Assembly: GCA_903821805.1 (NCBI GenBank)
Contig: CAIJNA010000114.1
Coordinates: 1-7,394 of the forward strand
DNA length: 7,394 nucleotides
Origin: an uncultured Campylobacterota bacterium
GTDB taxonomy: Bacteria > Campylobacterota > Campylobacteria > Campylobacterales > Arcobacteraceae
Direction of reading: 5' to 3'
A model generated the notes under the pieces. That model had not been told where the DNA came from and searched no databases. It saw only the letters and a list, made by a program, of their open reading frames with translations. This document shows, one piece after another, positions 5,444 to 7,394 of this stretch. Position numbers and translations under genes: made by a program. Each line of letters begins with the position of its first letter. Position 1 is the first letter of the stretch.

Positions 5444-6649
5444 ATGCAATATACTAAAAATTTTTACCAAATAAAATCAAACGACGAGATATTTGCCAAG
5501 ATACAAAAAGAAAGAGAATACATAGGGTATTATAATCTTCCATATCAAGATACGACAGAAATAAAAGAATTTGCAAAAACTGTTAAACAAAAAGATATTG
5601 TTGTTTTGGGTATTGGAGGAAGTAGCCTTGGGACTTATGCGATTCATAAATTTTTGCAACACAAAGAAAATGATAAAAAACTACATTTTTTAGAGTCAAC
5701 AGACCCGATTGAAATCACATATAAAATAAGCAAAATAGATCTTCAGGATGCTCTTTTTATTATTATAAGCAAATCTGGTACTACAATAGAAACTATTAGT
5801 ATTTTAAAATATTTGCATACGCTTACCGATATAAACAATAAGAATTGTGTAGTAGTAACCGAAAATGATAGTAAATTAAATGAATATGCTGTTAAAAATA
5901 ATATGAAAACATTTGAGATTCCAAAAGATGTTGGCGGAAGATTTTCTGTGTTTAGTGCAGTTGGACTTTTGCCACTAGCCATTATGGGACTTGATATTGA
6001 CAATATTTTAAATGGTTGTAAAGAGGTTTCAAATAGCTATTTTGCACAAAAAGGTTTTTACGAAGAGATCATGCAAAAAGCTAGATTTATGGTTGAAAAC
6101 AAAAATCGTTTCAATATAAATGTAATTTTTTCATACTCTTCTTTGCTTGAAGGATTTAACAAATGGTACATCCAACTTTGGGGTGAAAGTTTGGGTAAAA
6201 AGAATATAAATGGAACAAAGCAAGCACTAACACCTATTGGACTTTTAGGCCCAATAGATCAGCATAGCTTTTTGCAACTTATTGTTGAGGGTAAACGAGA
6301 CAAGACGGTGACGTTTATCAAAGTTAATGATTTTCAAACAGATATCACGATACCAGATATCTCACTTTATGGATTAGAAGAACTTGACTATATAAATAAT
6401 CTACCATTTAAAGAACTTATAAACAAACAAGCAGATGCTACTATTGAGGCTATCGAATCACTTAGAGATATTCCTTGCGATGTTATAACTATTGAGAGGG
6501 TTGATGAGTACAATCTTGCGAAACTGATGTTTAGCTATCAACTTTTAACTTCAGTTATTGGGAAATTTGTTCAAATAAATACATACGATCAACCAGGAGT
6601 TGAAGCTGGGAAAATTATTTTAAAAGACAAATTGCAAGGGAATTTATGA
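5444..6649 (+). CDS. pgi: Glucose-6-phosphate isomerase Pgi (short epsilonproteobacterial form)
   Basis: Pgi interconverts glucose 6-phosphate and fructose 6-phosphate in the cytoplasm. In an autotroph or non-glycolytic bacterium it would mainly supply glucose 6-phosphate for polysaccharide and nucleotide-sugar synthesis. The 401-aa length matches the compact Campylobacter form rather than the 549-aa E. coli enzyme. The first SIS domain has VLGIGGSSLG (54-63), FLESTDP (82-88) and ISKSGTTIET (108-117). The first family signature is DVGGRFSVFSAVG (162-174). Catalytic positions are E248 in LWGESLGKK, H274 in DQHSF and K390 in QPGVEAGK, the last within the second family signature. AAGGA lies 5 nt before the ATG. 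The stop overlaps the start of pglB as ATGA, so the two are probably translationally coupled. Confidence 0.96.
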   Translation: MQYTKNFYQIKSNDEIFAKIQKEREYIGYYNLPYQDTTEIKEFAKTVKQKDIVVLGIGGSSLGTYAIHKFLQHKENDKKLHFLESTDPIEITYKISKIDLQDALFIIISKSGTTIETISILKYLHTLTDINNKNCVVVTENDSKLNEYAVKNNMKTFEIPKDVGGRFSVFSAVGLLPLAIMGLDIDNILNGCKEVSNSYFAQKGFYEEIMQKARFMVENKNRFNINVIFSYSSLLEGFNKWYIQLWGESLGKKNINGTKQALTPIGLLGPIDQHSFLQLIVEGKRDKTVTFIKVNDFQTDITIPDISLYGLEELDYINNLPFKELINKQADATIEAIESLRDIPCDVITIERVDEYNLAKLMFSYQLLTSVIGKFVQINTYDQPGVEAGKIILKDKLQGNL

Positions 6650-7394
6650 AAATCATAAAAGAAACAAATCAAGACAAAGTGCCAACATCAATCAATAAAA
6701 TTATATTATTGATCGTAATTGCATTTGTTTTTAGTGTTGCCACTAGAATGGTTTGGGTGTACGAATTCAAAGGTGTAGAGCAATTTAAATTTAACAACGA
6801 ACTAATGATAAACACAAATGATGGATATTATTATGCTGAAGGTGCACGAGACAGGATAGCTGGAACGCACCAAGAAAATGACCTTTCCCCAATAGATTCT
6901 TCAGCATCTATTTTGGCAGCAGGGGTTGCAAAAATAACACCTTTTAGTATTGAAACTATTCTTTTGTATCTGCCAGCAATTTTCGGATCACTTTTAGTAA
7001 TACCGCTTATTTTGATAGGACACAGTATTAACCGAATAGAAGTGGGATTTATAGCAGCTCTTGTTGGAAGTATTGCACACAGTTATTATAATAGAACCAT
7101 GGTTGGATATTATGATACTGATCTTTTAAATATCGTTTTTCCAACTATTTTGATGTGGTCATTAGCGTGGGCTTTAAAAACAAAAGAAGATAAATATATC
7201 CTTTTGATGGCCGTAGATATAATCGCTTATCGTTGGTGGTATGCTCAAAGTTATAGCTTGGAATTTGCATTTTTTGGCCTGATTCTTATTTATGCTATTT
7301 ATGAATATGTGAAAAAAGAAGATTATAAATTTACAATGATTTTGCTTACATTTATGATGTTTTCAATTTCTGGACTCGACATTTTATATAGAAT
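6646..7394 (+). CDS. pglB: PglB/STT3-type oligosaccharyltransferase, N-terminal third (3' end cut by window edge)
   Basis: PglB moves a preassembled glycan from undecaprenyl diphosphate onto asparagine in D/E-X-N-X-S/T sequons on the periplasmic face of the inner membrane. The 249 residues visible here belong to the multi-span membrane part; Campylobacter PglB has about 713. After a short hydrophilic start, the first span is at about 16-37. The first external loop carries NDGYYYAEGARD with D59, which corresponds to the metal-binding D56 of C. lari PglB. YYNRTMVGYYDTDLL (147-161) holds D157 and D159, the counterpart of the D154/D156 pair. RWWYAQSYSLEF (196-207) matches the WWYPSSYSLN stretch of C. 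jejuni PglB. The WWDYG motif and periplasmic domain lie beyond the window. The start ATG overlaps the pgi stop (ATGA) and has AAGGG 5 nt upstream. What follows, possibly further glycan genes, cannot be seen. Confidence 0.93.
   Translation, partial: MKIIKETNQDKVPTSINKIILLIVIAFVFSVATRMVWVYEFKGVEQFKFNNELMINTNDGYYYAEGARDRIAGTHQENDLSPIDSSASILAAGVAKITPFSIETILLYLPAIFGSLLVIPLILIGHSINRIEVGFIAALVGSIAHSYYNRTMVGYYDTDLLNIVFPTILMWSLAWALKTKEDKYILLMAVDIIAYRWWYAQSYSLEFAFFGLILIYAIYEYVKKEDYKFTMILLTFMMFSISGLDILYR

Noticed and set aside
5477..6003. Two open frames of 61 and 86 codons on the minus strand inside pgi
   Set aside because: Both are antisense to the conserved SIS domain of Pgi and have no supporting features.
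5444..6649. Pgi looks truncated at 401 aa compared with about 549 aa in E. coli
   Set aside because: All signatures and catalytic residues (E248, H274, K390) are present, and roughly 400 aa is normal for epsilonproteobacterial Pgi.

Overview
The window is a compact, AT-rich stretch of ordinary chromosome. The protein sequences point to a Campylobacterota (epsilonproteobacterial) genome. ThyX, PglB, HemC and the short Pgi all resemble the Campylobacter/Sulfurimonas type, and the promoters carry the extended -10 boxes (TGNTACAAT) with poor -35 boxes that are usual in this phylum. I lean towards a free-living Sulfurimonas- or Sulfurovum-like lineage rather than a host-associated Campylobacter, but the genus is inference.

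Left part, minus strand (1-1848): read in the direction of transcription, hemD (uroporphyrinogen-III synthase) is followed 3 nt later by a small free-standing topoisomerase-type zinc-ribbon protein. After a 109-nt gap with its own promoter comes thyX (flavin-dependent thymidylate synthase), whose last few codons run off the left edge. An 86-bp divergent promoter region (1849-1934) separates hemD from the rightward genes.

Right part, plus strand (1935-7394): purT (formate-dependent GAR transformylase) has its own promoter. A second promoter in the 74-bp gap after it starts a tightly packed run: fxsA (inner-membrane protein), a periplasmic thioredoxin-fold CPNC protein, hemC (hydroxymethylbilane synthase), pgi (glucose-6-phosphate isomerase) and the first third of pglB (bacterial oligosaccharyltransferase). 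fxsA and the CPNC gene share about 65 bp in two frames. pgi and pglB overlap by ATGA.

Functionally, hemC and hemD are consecutive steps of tetrapyrrole synthesis but lie in separate, oppositely oriented units. purT and thyX serve nucleotide synthesis. pgi and pglB link central sugar metabolism to periplasmic protein N-glycosylation, and the CPNC protein encoded upstream carries one bacterial-type N-glycosylation sequon. No RNA genes, CRISPR arrays, insertion sequences, long repeats or convincing intrinsic terminators were seen, and no gap between genes exceeds 110 bp. I found no previously undescribed multi-gene system; the points worth a second look are small (possible leaderless hemD, dual-coding overlap, stand-alone zinc ribbon, pglB location).
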